This document shows, one piece after another, positions 28,702-37,036 of a stretch of 44,974 bases of DNA. Each line of letters begins with the position of its first letter. Positions within the stretch are counted from its first letter, which is position 1. The notes under the pieces were generated by a model. The model did no database searches. It was not told the DNA's origin and was given only the letters and a program-made list of their open reading frames with translations. This DNA is from an uncultured Desulfovibrio sp. (GTDB lineage: Bacteria; Desulfobacterota; Desulfovibrionia; Desulfovibrionales; Desulfovibrionaceae). The stretch lies in NCBI GenBank assembly GCA_902783285.1, contig CACZQM010000085.1:1-44974 (forward strand). Reading direction: 5' to 3'. The translations under genes were made by a program, and so were the position numbers.

Positions 28702-28962
28702 TCAGGAGCGGGCGACAAATTTCATGCGCAGCTCGTACAGCACGTCGCGCAGCAGGCGGCTTTCCTCGTCTGCCAGGCCGACGCGTATCTTTTCGTCGAT
28801 CATGGAAAGCACGTCGATGGTGTGGCGGGCGAGTTCCTCATTGCGTTCCGTCTTGCCGGTCTCGGGGTTGGGGACCTCGCCGAGATGCACGAGCGCAGAC
28901 GAGGCCAGCGACATGACGAAGGTGGAAAATGTCACATTCGGGAGCGTCGGGGCGCCAGGCAT
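28702..28962 (-). CDS. DUF1844 family protein
   Basis: This 86-residue conserved protein of unknown function resembles the DUF1844 family, small proteins found in many deltaproteobacteria and Planctomycetes. The core is TFSTFVMSLASSALVHLGEVPNP followed by a helical segment NEELARHTIDVLSMI and LRDVLYELRMKFV. The start at 28962 is set by a strong AAGGAGGA site; the longer frame belongs to the VCBS gene in another phase. It sits between the VCBS gene (20 bases) and argC (26 bases), so the three are probably co-transcribed. Confidence 0.82.
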   Translation of the reverse strand: MPGAPTLPNVTFSTFVMSLASSALVHLGEVPNPETGKTERNEELARHTIDVLSMIDEKIRVGLADEESRLLRDVLYELRMKFVARS

Positions 28963-28982
28963 GGGATCCTCCTTGGAACGGG

Positions 28983-30641
28983 CTATTCGGAATAATTCGG
29001 CTTCCCGCTGACCATCGTGGTGTCGAGCGGATACACGATCACGCCGCAGCGCGTCTTGATGCCGGCACCAAGCCCGGCGTAGCTGTTGACGGCCACCACG
29101 AGGTCCATCTTGCCGTTGCTGTCGATGTCGGTCACAGCGACATCGCATACCGTGCCCTTGATGCGCCTGGTCTTCCACAGGAGCTCCATGCCGAGGCCGT
29201 TCCAGGCCATGGCGTGGATCTCGCCCTGGGGATAGGTGCGGAAGTTGGTGAACAGCTTGCCGGTCACGGTGACAGGCTTGTTCACGATCAGCTCGAACTT
29301 GCCGTCGCGGTCAAGATCGACCACCGGCATGCGCATGGGCACGTAATAGAGGACCTGGTTGGTGGGATCGGGGGATTCCAGGCTGCCGAGCCCGCGGTCG
29401 CCGATGATGTACACGGAACTGCCGCTGTAGGTCTCCTGCGTGGCGGCAAGGCGCTTCCCGCCGGCGTCGAAGGTGACGAGGGTCTCCGCGTCGCTGATCA
29501 TGGCCACATGGCTGCCCTTCTTGCCCCTGTCCGGGGGTATCCAGGCGAAGTTGAACAGGTTCGCCCCCTTGGGAAGCCCGGTGATGTTGCCGCCGCGCAC
29601 GAGCTTGCCGCCTTCGAGGTACATCTCGAACACGGGGCCGCTCACGGTCTTGCTGCGGTCGGAATCCTGACCGACGAGCATCGGCCCGAACATGGGCGGC
29701 AGGGCTACGACGTTGAGGTAGCGCCTCGCATGCGGCACGACCACATTGAACTTGCCGCCTGCGAACTGCAGCACCTGCGAACGGGCGCTGCGCTCCTCCT
29801 CGTCATAGCAGGAAACGGCCACGTAGGGCATGCGCCCGGAGCGGAACACGCGCACGTTGACGGGGATCACGGCAGAAGGGAGCCTGTGCTGGCCGATCTG
29901 CGCAAGCCTGTTGCCGTCCTGCCACCTGTACGCGTACAGGTAATGCTTGCCCAGCAAAAGGATCTCGTTCTTTCCGTCACCGTCGATGTCGCCCACGTCC
30001 ATGCTCTGGCATTCGTAGTCGAGCATCTGGCTGCGGAGCTGGGCGGAGGAGGATTCCCTGCCCTGATAGCGCAGGGAGGGATTCAGGTAGGTCTCGCTCT
30101 GCTTGCCGGCCGCGGTATCGTTGATGACAAAGGCGCTCCCGGCGGATGCGCCCCCGCCCGTACGCGCCGCGGGGCGGGCTGCGACGTCGGTGCGGCCGAA
30201 AACTTCGGCATTGATGCCGTCGGCGACCCCCTGCACGCTGCCGATGAGCGCGTTGACGGGGCCGCTCTCCGCACGCTTCCAGAGCTTGCCCTTGGGGGAA
30301 AGGGCGCTCACGTCGATGCTGGCCTGGTCGCCCATGACGGTGACGCTGCCCCACACCACATAATCCGCGCCGTATTTCTTGGCCATGGCGGAGGCCGCCT
30401 CGCGCGAGGCGGGCGCCTTGTCTTTGAGAGCGGCATCCTGCCGGGCAGCCGGTTCAAAGCTGCCCTGCTTGTACAGCCTCGATGTGAGCATGGAGGGGAT
30501 GGCCTGCGACAGGTAGGACTGCCCCTGTCCCCCGGACACCTTGAAAGGCGCCACGAGATAGCTGGCTGCAAAAGCAGGCGCGTGGACAAGCGCAAAAACA
30601 AGCGTGAATGCCCAGAAAAGAGGCATGAAGCGTCTTGACAT
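28983..30641 (-). CDS. Exported FG-GAP/VCBS-repeat protein with a TolB/FlgO-like N-terminal domain
   Basis: This 552-residue exported protein has a signal peptide (about 1-26, ending AFA-AS). The next 120 residues (YLVAPFKVSGGQGQSYLS, SMLTSRLYKQG, KYGADYVVWGSV) resemble the periplasmic nucleoside-binding-like fold of FlgO, CsgG and TolB N-termini. The rest carries FG-GAP/VCBS-type repeats with Ca2+-binding loops such as DVGDIDGDGKNE, VVDLDRDGKFE and VTDIDSNGKMD, which suggests a beta-propeller. The function is unknown; a periplasmic or surface protein is likely. The start follows AAGGAG. A good promoter lies at 30670-30698, with a repeated palindrome just upstream. Confidence 0.8.
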   Translation of the reverse strand: MSRRFMPLFWAFTLVFALVHAPAFAASYLVAPFKVSGGQGQSYLSQAIPSMLTSRLYKQGSFEPAARQDAALKDKAPASREAASAMAKKYGADYVVWGSVTVMGDQASIDVSALSPKGKLWKRAESGPVNALIGSVQGVADGINAEVFGRTDVAARPAARTGGGASAGSAFVINDTAAGKQSETYLNPSLRYQGRESSSAQLRSQMLDYECQSMDVGDIDGDGKNEILLLGKHYLYAYRWQDGNRLAQIGQHRLPSAVIPVNVRVFRSGRMPYVAVSCYDEEERSARSQVLQFAGGKFNVVVPHARRYLNVVALPPMFGPMLVGQDSDRSKTVSGPVFEMYLEGGKLVRGGNITGLPKGANLFNFAWIPPDRGKKGSHVAMISDAETLVTFDAGGKRLAATQETYSGSSVYIIGDRGLGSLESPDPTNQVLYYVPMRMPVVDLDRDGKFELIVNKPVTVTGKLFTNFRTYPQGEIHAMAWNGLGMELLWKTRRIKGTVCDVAVTDIDSNGKMDLVVAVNSYAGLGAGIKTRCGVIVYPLDTTMVSGKPNYSE

Positions 30642-30669
30642 GCAAAACTCCTTAAAGGATTTAAACCTC

Positions 30670-30698
30670 ATCATATACTTTATCGTGCAAAACGGCAA
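30670..30698 (-). promoter_or_regulatory. Candidate promoter of the VCBS-DUF1844-argC operon
   Basis: The minus strand reads TTGCCG (30693-30698), 17 bases, TATGAT (30670-30675), about 30 bases before the VCBS start. Confidence 0.5.
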
Positions 30699-30725
30699 TA
30701 TTCCGGAATGCACTATTCCGGATGC
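30699..30725. promoter_or_regulatory. Tandem TATTCCGGA-type repeats, possible operator
   Basis: TATTCCGGAATGC (30699-30711) and TATTCCGGATGC (30714-30725) are near-identical direct repeats. The first holds the perfect palindrome ATTCCGGAAT (30700-30709). They touch the -35 of the VCBS promoter and lie just before the divergent methyltransferase start. Confidence 0.4.
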
Positions 30726-30738
30726 GCCAGGAAACACC

Positions 30739-32004
30739 ATGCCCTCTAGCAATACCCGAAGATCATTTCGCTTTTCCTGCAGGCCCGAGGAGATCCCCGC
30801 CGCCGGGGAAATGCTTTCCGCGCAGGGATACGCCTTTGAACCGGACGGGTTTTTCATGCCTGCGCGGCGGCTCTGCTCCGAACCGCGGCCCCTGGGGAGC
30901 AGCCTGGCAGCCTTTTTCGGGCTGATCTACATCCAGGACCGCTCCTCCATGCTCCCGCCCGTGGCCCTCGATCCTCCCCGGGGCGAAGCCGTGCTGGACA
31001 TGTGCGCCAGCCCGGGGAGCAAGACCAGCCAGCTTGCCTGGATGACAGGTCCAGGAGGGCTCGTGCTGGGGAACGAACCTTCGCCCCAGCGCCTTGCGAA
31101 CCTGCGGCGCAACCTGCGCGTGCTGGGTGCGGCCCAGGCCGTCACCTGCTGCCACAGCGGGGAAAAGATGCCCCTCCCTGATGAAAGCTGGGACTTCATA
31201 CAGCTCGATCCCCCCTGCTCGGGCTGGGGGACGGTGGAAAAGCATCCCAGGGCCGCCGTCTTATGGAAAGACGGCAAGACCGCGCCCCTCATCCGCCTGC
31301 AGAAAGAGCTTTTGCGGGAGGCGTCGCGCCTTCTCCGCCCGGGCGGGACGCTGGTGTACTCCACCTGCACGACCAATGCCGATGAAAACGAAAGGCAGGT
31401 GCTCTTTGCCTGCGGCGAACTCGGCCTGCAGCTCGAAGGGCTGCCCCCGCCTGCAGGCTTCGCCCTGCGGGAACCGGAAGGCTGTCCCGGCGCATGGCGG
31501 CTCGACATCGTCCCCGGGGAATCCCAGGGCTTTTTTGTCGCACGGCTGCGCAAGCCGGGATCGCCGTGCGGACCGGTCCCGTACACGGACGACCCCGTGC
31601 AGGCAGAAGTCCTGGACAGCGCCCAGCTTGCTGAGCAGGGGATCGACGCAGGGCGCCTGGCAGCCGAGATAGGCATCTTCGGGGACAGCCTGCACGCCCT
31701 CCCCCTGCATGCGCTGACTCGCCTGCCCGCAACCCTGCGCTGGCAAGGCCTGTACATGGGCAAGCACGGCAAGAACGGAGAGGTCAGGATCTCGCCCCGT
31801 TCCAGGGACGAAGGACCGGGAGAGCATGTCGACCTGGAAGGCAGGGAAGGGCTGCGCTGGATCGAAAGCCTGCTGCAGGGGCAGAGCATGCCCGCGCCGG
31901 GCCATCTCCCGTCAGGCGGGCGTTCCGTCCTCCTCCGCTGGAACGGGCTTCCCCTCTGCCGGCTGGCCGTGAAAGGAGGCCGGCTCGTCTGGTCGGAGCG
32001 CTAG
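30739..32004 (+). CDS. RsmF/RsmB-family RNA m5C methyltransferase
   Basis: This SAM-dependent methyltransferase of the NOL1/NOP2/sun family (421 residues) is likely to modify a cytosine in rRNA. The SAM site is MCASPGSKTSQLA (88-100). The two catalytic-region cysteines are Cys160 in DPPCSGWGT and Cys210 in STCTTNADENE. A C-terminal PUA-like region ends in LLRWNGLPLCRLAVKGGRL. The lack of an N-terminal NusB-like domain argues for an RsmF-type enzyme over RsmB. The start at 30739 follows AGGAAA. The last 93 bases overlap the end of the opposite-strand methyltransferase gene. Confidence 0.85.
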   Translation: MPSSNTRRSFRFSCRPEEIPAAGEMLSAQGYAFEPDGFFMPARRLCSEPRPLGSSLAAFFGLIYIQDRSSMLPPVALDPPRGEAVLDMCASPGSKTSQLAWMTGPGGLVLGNEPSPQRLANLRRNLRVLGAAQAVTCCHSGEKMPLPDESWDFIQLDPPCSGWGTVEKHPRAAVLWKDGKTAPLIRLQKELLREASRLLRPGGTLVYSTCTTNADENERQVLFACGELGLQLEGLPPPAGFALREPEGCPGAWRLDIVPGESQGFFVARLRKPGSPCGPVPYTDDPVQAEVLDSAQLAEQGIDAGRLAAEIGIFGDSLHALPLHALTRLPATLRWQGLYMGKHGKNGEVRISPRSRDEGPGEHVDLEGREGLRWIESLLQGQSMPAPGHLPSGGRSVLLRWNGLPLCRLAVKGGRLVWSER

Positions 32005-32727
32005 CTGCGCCTGCAGCGTGCCCACGCTCACCTTCAGCCTTGCCCGCCCGTTCTTGCGGGCAATGAGGACGGTCAGCTCCGCGCCTGCTCCCGGTCCGGG
32101 CAGGAAAAAATGCAGCCTTTCCGGATGGAGCCGCACCGGCAGCGCAGCCAGCATGTCTGCTGTGCGCCAGGAACCGGCTATGGCGACAAGCGATCCCCGG
32201 GCTTTGAGCAGGCGGTCGGCAGCAGAAAAAAAGACGCCCATCGTTTCCGGCGCGGCAAAAAGCGCCTCCCGCCGCAGGCTGCCCCGGGGCATGCGTCCGG
32301 AGCGGGGATCCTTCCACGGAGGGTTGCAGAAGACGGCATCGAAAAGCCCTCCTGCCTCGTGGCCTGCGAAGCTGCCCAAGGCAGTCCGCACAGCCTTCAG
32401 GACGCCCTCTTCCCCGGCGTCCCCCTGGACGGGGACGAAACGCCCGTCAAGCCCCAGGGCCCGGGCATTGCGCCCTGCTGCGGCGCACAGCCCCCCGTCT
32501 TTTTCCAGCCCGGCGACGCTCCATCCCGGCCGGGAAAGCAGCACGGCAAGCGACGCTGCTCCGCAGCCCGTGCCGAGTTCGCACAAAGCGGCATTCCCCG
32601 CCAGGGGCAGCTCCGCCGTCATGCCGGCAAGCGCAAGGGCATCCGCGCCGAACCGGTAGCTGCCCGGCGGCTGCTCCAGCCCGCGCGGGAACATGGCGCG
32701 GCGTTCCTCTATGCCCGGACCGTCCAT
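31912..32727 (-). CDS. TrmN6-like tRNA1(Val) (adenine-N6)-methyltransferase
   Basis: This 271-residue SAM-dependent methyltransferase has the SAM motif CELGTGCGAASL (49-60) and an N6-adenine-type NPPW motif (135-138) followed by KDPRSG and RREALF, as in TrmN6/YfiC proteins that modify adenine 37 of tRNA-Val. The C-terminal 40 residues are poorly conserved in character and run antisense through the end of the RsmF-like gene. The start at 32727 has a GGAGGGG site. It is divergent from the EndoQ-UvrD gene by 94 bases. Confidence 0.8.
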   Translation of the reverse strand: MDGPGIEERRAMFPRGLEQPPGSYRFGADALALAGMTAELPLAGNAALCELGTGCGAASLAVLLSRPGWSVAGLEKDGGLCAAAGRNARALGLDGRFVPVQGDAGEEGVLKAVRTALGSFAGHEAGGLFDAVFCNPPWKDPRSGRMPRGSLRREALFAAPETMGVFFSAADRLLKARGSLVAIAGSWRTADMLAALPVRLHPERLHFFLPGPGAGAELTVLIARKNGRARLKVSVGTLQAQLALRPDEPASFHGQPAEGKPVPAEEDGTPA

Positions 32728-32821
32728 TTTTCATCCCCTCCGCTCATTGCGCCGGAGCCTTGTTCCGGCTATATCCGGAAGACGGCGCCCACACCTTTCA
32801 AACCACAGGAAGCCATCTGCC

Positions 32822-35800
32822 ATGTTCCGAGCCGACCTGCACATCCATTCACGTTTTTCCAGGGCCACAAGTCCCCGGCTCACCGTCAGGAACCTTGCGG
32901 CATGGGCCGGAGCGAAGGGCATCGACGTCCTTGCCACCGGCGATTTCACCCACCCGGCATGGCGTGAAGAACTGCGCGAAGCGCTGGTGCAGGACGGCAG
33001 CACAGGGCTCCTCCGCCTGAAGTCCCCCCTGTCCGCAGGAGATGCCGCCCGCGAGATACCGCAGCTTTCCGGCGTGCCTCTCAGGGAGCCGCAATTCATC
33101 CTGGAATCCGAGATCAGCTCTATCTACAGGAAAAACGGCAGGGTCCGCAAGGTCCACAGCCTGGTCTACATGCCCGATCTCGCGTCCGCCGACGCCTTCT
33201 GCACCCGGCTCGAAGCCATAGGCAACCTGCATTCCGACGGCCGCCCCATCCTCGGGCTGGACGTGAAGGTCCTGCTGGAGATGGTGCTGGAGATCCCCGG
33301 TGCGCACATGATACCTGCGCATATCTGGACGCCCTGGTTCTCGCTCTTCGGTTCGAAATCCGGCTTCGACAGCCTCGAAGAATGCTTCGAAGACCTTTCC
33401 CCGCATATCTTCGCCGCAGAGACCGGCCTTTCTTCCGATCCGGACATGAACCGCTGCTGGAGCAGCCTCGACCACATCCGCATGGTCTCCAGTTCCGATG
33501 CGCATTCCGGGGAAAACCTCGCCCGCGAGGCGACGCTCTTTGAAGGTCCTGCCTCCTACGGCGGCATTTTCGACGCCCTGCAGGGGAGAGGTGACGCCGT
33601 GCGCTATGCCGGGACCCTGGAATTCTTCCCGGAAGAAGGGAAATACCACCTCGACGGGCACCGCGCCTGCGGCGTCGTGCTGGAACCGGAAGAATGCATG
33701 CGCCTGGGCAACATCTGCCCCGTATGCGGCAAGCCGCTCACGATAGGCGTGCTCCACCGCGTGCTCGACCTGGCAGACCGCAGGACGCCGCCCAGCCCGG
33801 GCAAGGATTTCACCTCCCTGGTCCCCCTGCCGGAGATACTCGGGGAGATCCTCCATTGCGGCGCCAAAACGCAGAAGGTGTGGCAGCGCTACCCCAGGCT
33901 GCTGGAACTCTTCGGGCCCGAAATGGCCATCCTCCAGGAAACGCCGGAAGGGGACCTTTCCTCCCATTGGCCTGAACTGGGCGAAGCCGTGCGCCGCATG
34001 CGCGCCGGACAGGTCATGCGCCGCGCAGGATACGACGGACAGTATGGGACCATACGCCTTTTCGGGGAAGACGAAAACAAGGCATCCCTCCTGGAACGCG
34101 TGCCTGCGGCCCGCCGCAGGCCTGCGATGAGGGAAAGGGAGGCCTGCGCGCCCGGGACCGGCCACCGTTCCAGCCCCAAGCCTGCGTTCGCCTTCACGGC
34201 AGCGCAGGAAAACGCCATCGCCTACAGGGGCGGGCCCGTGCTCGTGCTTGCAGGTCCGGGGACCGGAAAGACCAGGACCCTCGTGGGGCGCATCATGCGC
34301 CTGCTGGAGGAGGGCAACGCTCCGGAGGACATGGCCGCCGTCACGTTCACCCGGAGGGCTGCCGAAGAGCTGCATGGCCGCCTGGCTGCCCTCCTGCCGC
34401 AGGAAAGGATCCCGCGCGCCGATACGCTGCACGCCCTCGCCCTTGAACGCTGGCAGGGAGAAAAGCCGGTGATACTTTCCGGGGAAGGAGCGCTGCGGGC
34501 CTTCCTGGAGGCCAATCCCGGCATGGAAAAAAAAGGCGCGGTCAAGCTCTTCTCCGCCCTGGAGCTCGGGAGGGAACAGATGGACGTCCCGCGCGAGCTG
34601 GAACTCCCCCTTGACCGCTACCGCCAGTGGAAGCAGAAGCGCGGGCTGGCCGACTACACCGACCTGCCCGAATCCTGGCTGGCCGAACTCCGCACCCGGA
34701 ACTACGGCGTCCCCAAGCCATGGAAGCATCTGCTGGTCGACGAAGTCCAGGACCTCTCCCCTCTGCAAAAGGCGCTGGTGCAGGAGCTCGTGCCTGCTGA
34801 CGGCTCGGGCTTTTTCGGCATAGGAGATCCCGACCAGTCCATCTACAGTTTCCGCGGCGCAGACGGCGGCATCGAAAACTCCCTGCGTGCGCGCTGGCCC
34901 GGACTCTCCGTCCTCCCCCTCGATGAAAGCCACCGCTCGGCCGAAGCCGTGCTCCGCGCCGGGCATGCGGCGCTGATGGGGCGCGGCGCTGGCAGGGTCC
35001 TGCGCTCAGCCACGGGATCATCCGCCACCCTGCAATGGCTGCGCGCACCCGATGCGGAACGCGAGGCGGCATGGATAGCGGAGCGCACGGCATGGCTCCT
35101 CGGCGGCACATCGCACCAGGAGGCTGACCAGCATGCCGGCGTGGCCGGATGCCATATGGAATCGGGCTCCTGCAGTCCGGGCGACATCGCCGTGCTCTGC
35201 AGGATCAAAGCCCTCATCCCCCCCATCAAGGCCGCGCTCGAACGCAGGGGGATCCCCTGCGCCGCCCCCGAAGCTGAAGCGTTCTGGAACGAAAGCCGCA
35301 CGGAAAAACTGTTGAGCGCCGCCTCGGTCTTCCAGCACAGGCGCATGCATGCGCAGCGGGAGCACGCCCTGCGCGACGCCGAACGCTTCCCCCTGCTCGC
35401 AGCCACGGCTCCTTCTGAGGATGCCGTGCCTTCCATGGGGGAAGCATGGGATTCCATTCCCGAAAGCGCATGGGACATGGGCCCGCGGGCCGTGATCGGG
35501 CACGCCGCGGCGCTGTTCGATCCGCTCTATGCGGCATCCACCGCGTTCCGGCAGCTCTGCGACGCATGGAAGGAGCATGGGGGGTGGGAAGGTTTGCTCA
35601 GGCACGTGGCTTTCCGCCGCGACCTGGACGCCGTGCGCGGGCACTCTGAATTCGTGCAGGTCATGACCATGCACGCTTCCAAGGGGCTGGAATTCAAGGC
35701 CGTTTTCATCCCGGCATGCGAAGACGGGATCCTTCCCTTCCGCGGCGCGGACGCCCTGCTCGACAGGCAGGGATCCCATGCCCCCATCCCGGACGAGGAG

Positions 35801-35989
35801 GCAAGGCTGATGTATGTGGGGATCACCAGGGCGGCCGAGGCCGTATTCCTTTCCTCTGCGGAAAGGCGCACGCTGTTCGGCCACGCCCTTGAACTCGCCC
35901 CGTCGCCCCTGGTGCCGGCGGGATGCTTCCGGCCCGTACGGCTCGCACGGCGCTCCAGGACGACAGCCAGCCAGCTGACCTTGCTCTAA
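32822..35989 (+). CDS. EndoQ-like PHP nuclease fused to UvrD/Rep helicase
   Basis: This is a 1055-residue fusion. Residues 1-420 form a PHP domain with DLHIHS (5-10), GTGDFTHP-like ATGDFTHP (38-45), ESEIS, IPAHIWTPWFS and SSSDAHS (223-229). A zinc site (Cys283, 292, 299 and 302) and GKPLTIGVLHRVLDLADR (303-320) complete the layout of archaeal/Bacillus EndoQ, which nicks DNA 5' to deaminated bases and abasic sites. A linker leads to a superfamily 1A helicase: Walker A GPGTGKT (478-484), VDEVQD (639-644), GDPDQSIYSFRGA (668-680), TMHASKGLEFKAV and LMYVGITRA. The helicase is short in its 2B region. The start at 32822 follows AGGAAG. It is probably a base-damage repair machine; the activity is inferred. 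Confidence 0.88.
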   Translation: MFRADLHIHSRFSRATSPRLTVRNLAAWAGAKGIDVLATGDFTHPAWREELREALVQDGSTGLLRLKSPLSAGDAAREIPQLSGVPLREPQFILESEISSIYRKNGRVRKVHSLVYMPDLASADAFCTRLEAIGNLHSDGRPILGLDVKVLLEMVLEIPGAHMIPAHIWTPWFSLFGSKSGFDSLEECFEDLSPHIFAAETGLSSDPDMNRCWSSLDHIRMVSSSDAHSGENLAREATLFEGPASYGGIFDALQGRGDAVRYAGTLEFFPEEGKYHLDGHRACGVVLEPEECMRLGNICPVCGKPLTIGVLHRVLDLADRRTPPSPGKDFTSLVPLPEILGEILHCGAKTQKVWQRYPRLLELFGPEMAILQETPEGDLSSHWPELGEAVRRMRAGQVMRRAGYDGQYGTIRLFGEDENKASLLERVPAARRRPAMREREACAPGTGHRSSPKPAFAFTAAQENAIAYRGGPVLVLAGPGTGKTRTLVGRIMRLLEEGNAPEDMAAVTFTRRAAEELHGRLAALLPQERIPRADTLHALALERWQGEKPVILSGEGALRAFLEANPGMEKKGAVKLFSALELGREQMDVPRELELPLDRYRQWKQKRGLADYTDLPESWLAELRTRNYGVPKPWKHLLVDEVQDLSPLQKALVQELVPADGSGFFGIGDPDQSIYSFRGADGGIENSLRARWPGLSVLPLDESHRSAEAVLRAGHAALMGRGAGRVLRSATGSSATLQWLRAPDAEREAAWIAERTAWLLGGTSHQEADQHAGVAGCHMESGSCSPGDIAVLCRIKALIPPIKAALERRGIPCAAPEAEAFWNESRTEKLLSAASVFQHRRMHAQREHALRDAERFPLLAATAPSEDAVPSMGEAWDSIPESAWDMGPRAVIGHAAALFDPLYAASTAFRQLCDAWKEHGGWEGLLRHVAFRRDLDAVRGHSEFVQVMTMHASKGLEFKAVFIPACEDGILPFRGADALLDRQGSHAPIPDEEARLMYVGITRAAEAVFLSSAERRTLFGHALELAPSPLVPAGCFRPVRLARRSRTTASQLTLL

Positions 35990-35993
35990 TCCG

Positions 35994-36911
35994 TCATAAC
36001 GCAGGCTTCATGGCGGCGTCGATCAGGATGCCGGCGGTGAGCAGCGCGCTGAAAATGAGGATGTTGCGCGAAGTCAGCCCCAGGCACCGGTTGAGCGCCG
36101 ATCCCTGGTAAATGGAAGCGATCATGCTCCAGACCCTGTAGTGCGGCACCAGGAACAGCAGGGGGAGCAGCCCCGCCCAAAACATGCCGTGCGGGATGAG
36201 GCACAGCGCCAGGGCGCAGGCCAGCCCTCCAAGGGCAAGATAGCAGCGCAGGCCGAATTCGGCGCCGAAACGCGCGATGAGGGTCTTCTTTCCGGATATC
36301 CTGTCCTGGTCGCGGTCGCGGAAATTATTGACCATGAGCAGCAGGTCGACGCACGCGCCGACGGCAAGCCCCGCAAAGGTGGACTGGGGCGTCCAGGATC
36401 CCGCCTGGACATAGGCGGTGAATCCCACGGGCACCACGCCGAAGAACACCAGCACCAGCGCGTCGCCCCAGCCGCGGGCGGCAAGCGGATATGGCCCGGC
36501 GGAATACATGTAGGCGCAGACGACGCAGAGCGCGGCCACGGCAAGCATGGCCCGCCCCCCGTACAGGGCAAGCGGCGCTCCGGTCATCATGGCCAGGGCA
36601 AGCACGAGGGCGATGCCGAGCTTCATCTTTCCCGGCGATATCCAGCCCTGTGCGCAGGCCCTGCGGGGGCCGAGCCTGTCCCCCCGGTCATTGCCTTTCA
36701 AATAATCATAGACGTCATTGATAAGGTTCGAGGCGATCTGCATCAGCTCGGCGAACAGCGCGCACAGCAGCGCAGGCAGGGGCCGGAACGCCCCCAGCCA
36801 GGCGGCGACGGCGCAGCCCACCATCACGGGGGCAAGGGCCGCGGCCAAGGTCTTGGGGCGCGCAGCCAGCACCCATGCGTAAAGAGAATCCCTGCGCACT
36901 TCCTTTTCCAT
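35994..36911 (-). CDS. menA: 1,4-dihydroxy-2-naphthoate polyprenyltransferase
   Basis: This integral membrane prenyltransferase attaches the isoprenoid tail to dihydroxynaphthoate in menaquinone synthesis. The 305-residue product is hydrophobic with two Asp-rich motifs, NLINDVYDYLKGND followed by DRLGPRRA, and NNFRDRDQDRISGKKT, which fit MenA over UbiA. The start at 36911 is chosen because GGAGG lies 9 bases before it; the start three codons upstream would overlap that site. Its stop is only 4 bases from the convergent EndoQ-UvrD stop. It lies downstream of secF on the same strand. Confidence 0.9.
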   Translation of the reverse strand: MEKEVRRDSLYAWVLAARPKTLAAALAPVMVGCAVAAWLGAFRPLPALLCALFAELMQIASNLINDVYDYLKGNDRGDRLGPRRACAQGWISPGKMKLGIALVLALAMMTGAPLALYGGRAMLAVAALCVVCAYMYSAGPYPLAARGWGDALVLVFFGVVPVGFTAYVQAGSWTPQSTFAGLAVGACVDLLLMVNNFRDRDQDRISGKKTLIARFGAEFGLRCYLALGGLACALALCLIPHGMFWAGLLPLLFLVPHYRVWSMIASIYQGSALNRCLGLTSRNILIFSALLTAGILIDAAMKPAL

Positions 36912-36947
36912 GACCTGCATCCTCCGCCCTGCTCGTTCAGTTCGCGA

Positions 36948-36988
36948 GTGCAGCTTGCCCTTCCCTCCACAGGAAAGGCAAGCTGCAC
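36948..36988. repeat. Long imperfect inverted repeat between secF and menA
   Basis: A 12-bp perfect arm pair (36948-36959 with 36977-36988), one mismatch and four more pairs (36961-36964 with 36972-36975) form a 17-step hairpin. No T-run follows on either strand, so it is more likely a stability or processing element than an intrinsic terminator. Confidence 0.6.
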
Positions 36989-37036
36989 GCACAGATGGAT
37001 CCAGCCCCTGCATCTGCGCCGGGGCAGACTCCGCCG

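Noticed and set aside
28929..30638. 569-codon open frame opposite the VCBS gene
   Set aside because: Low-complexity His/Gly/Ala content and no ribosome site; the opposite strand has a signal peptide and calcium loops.
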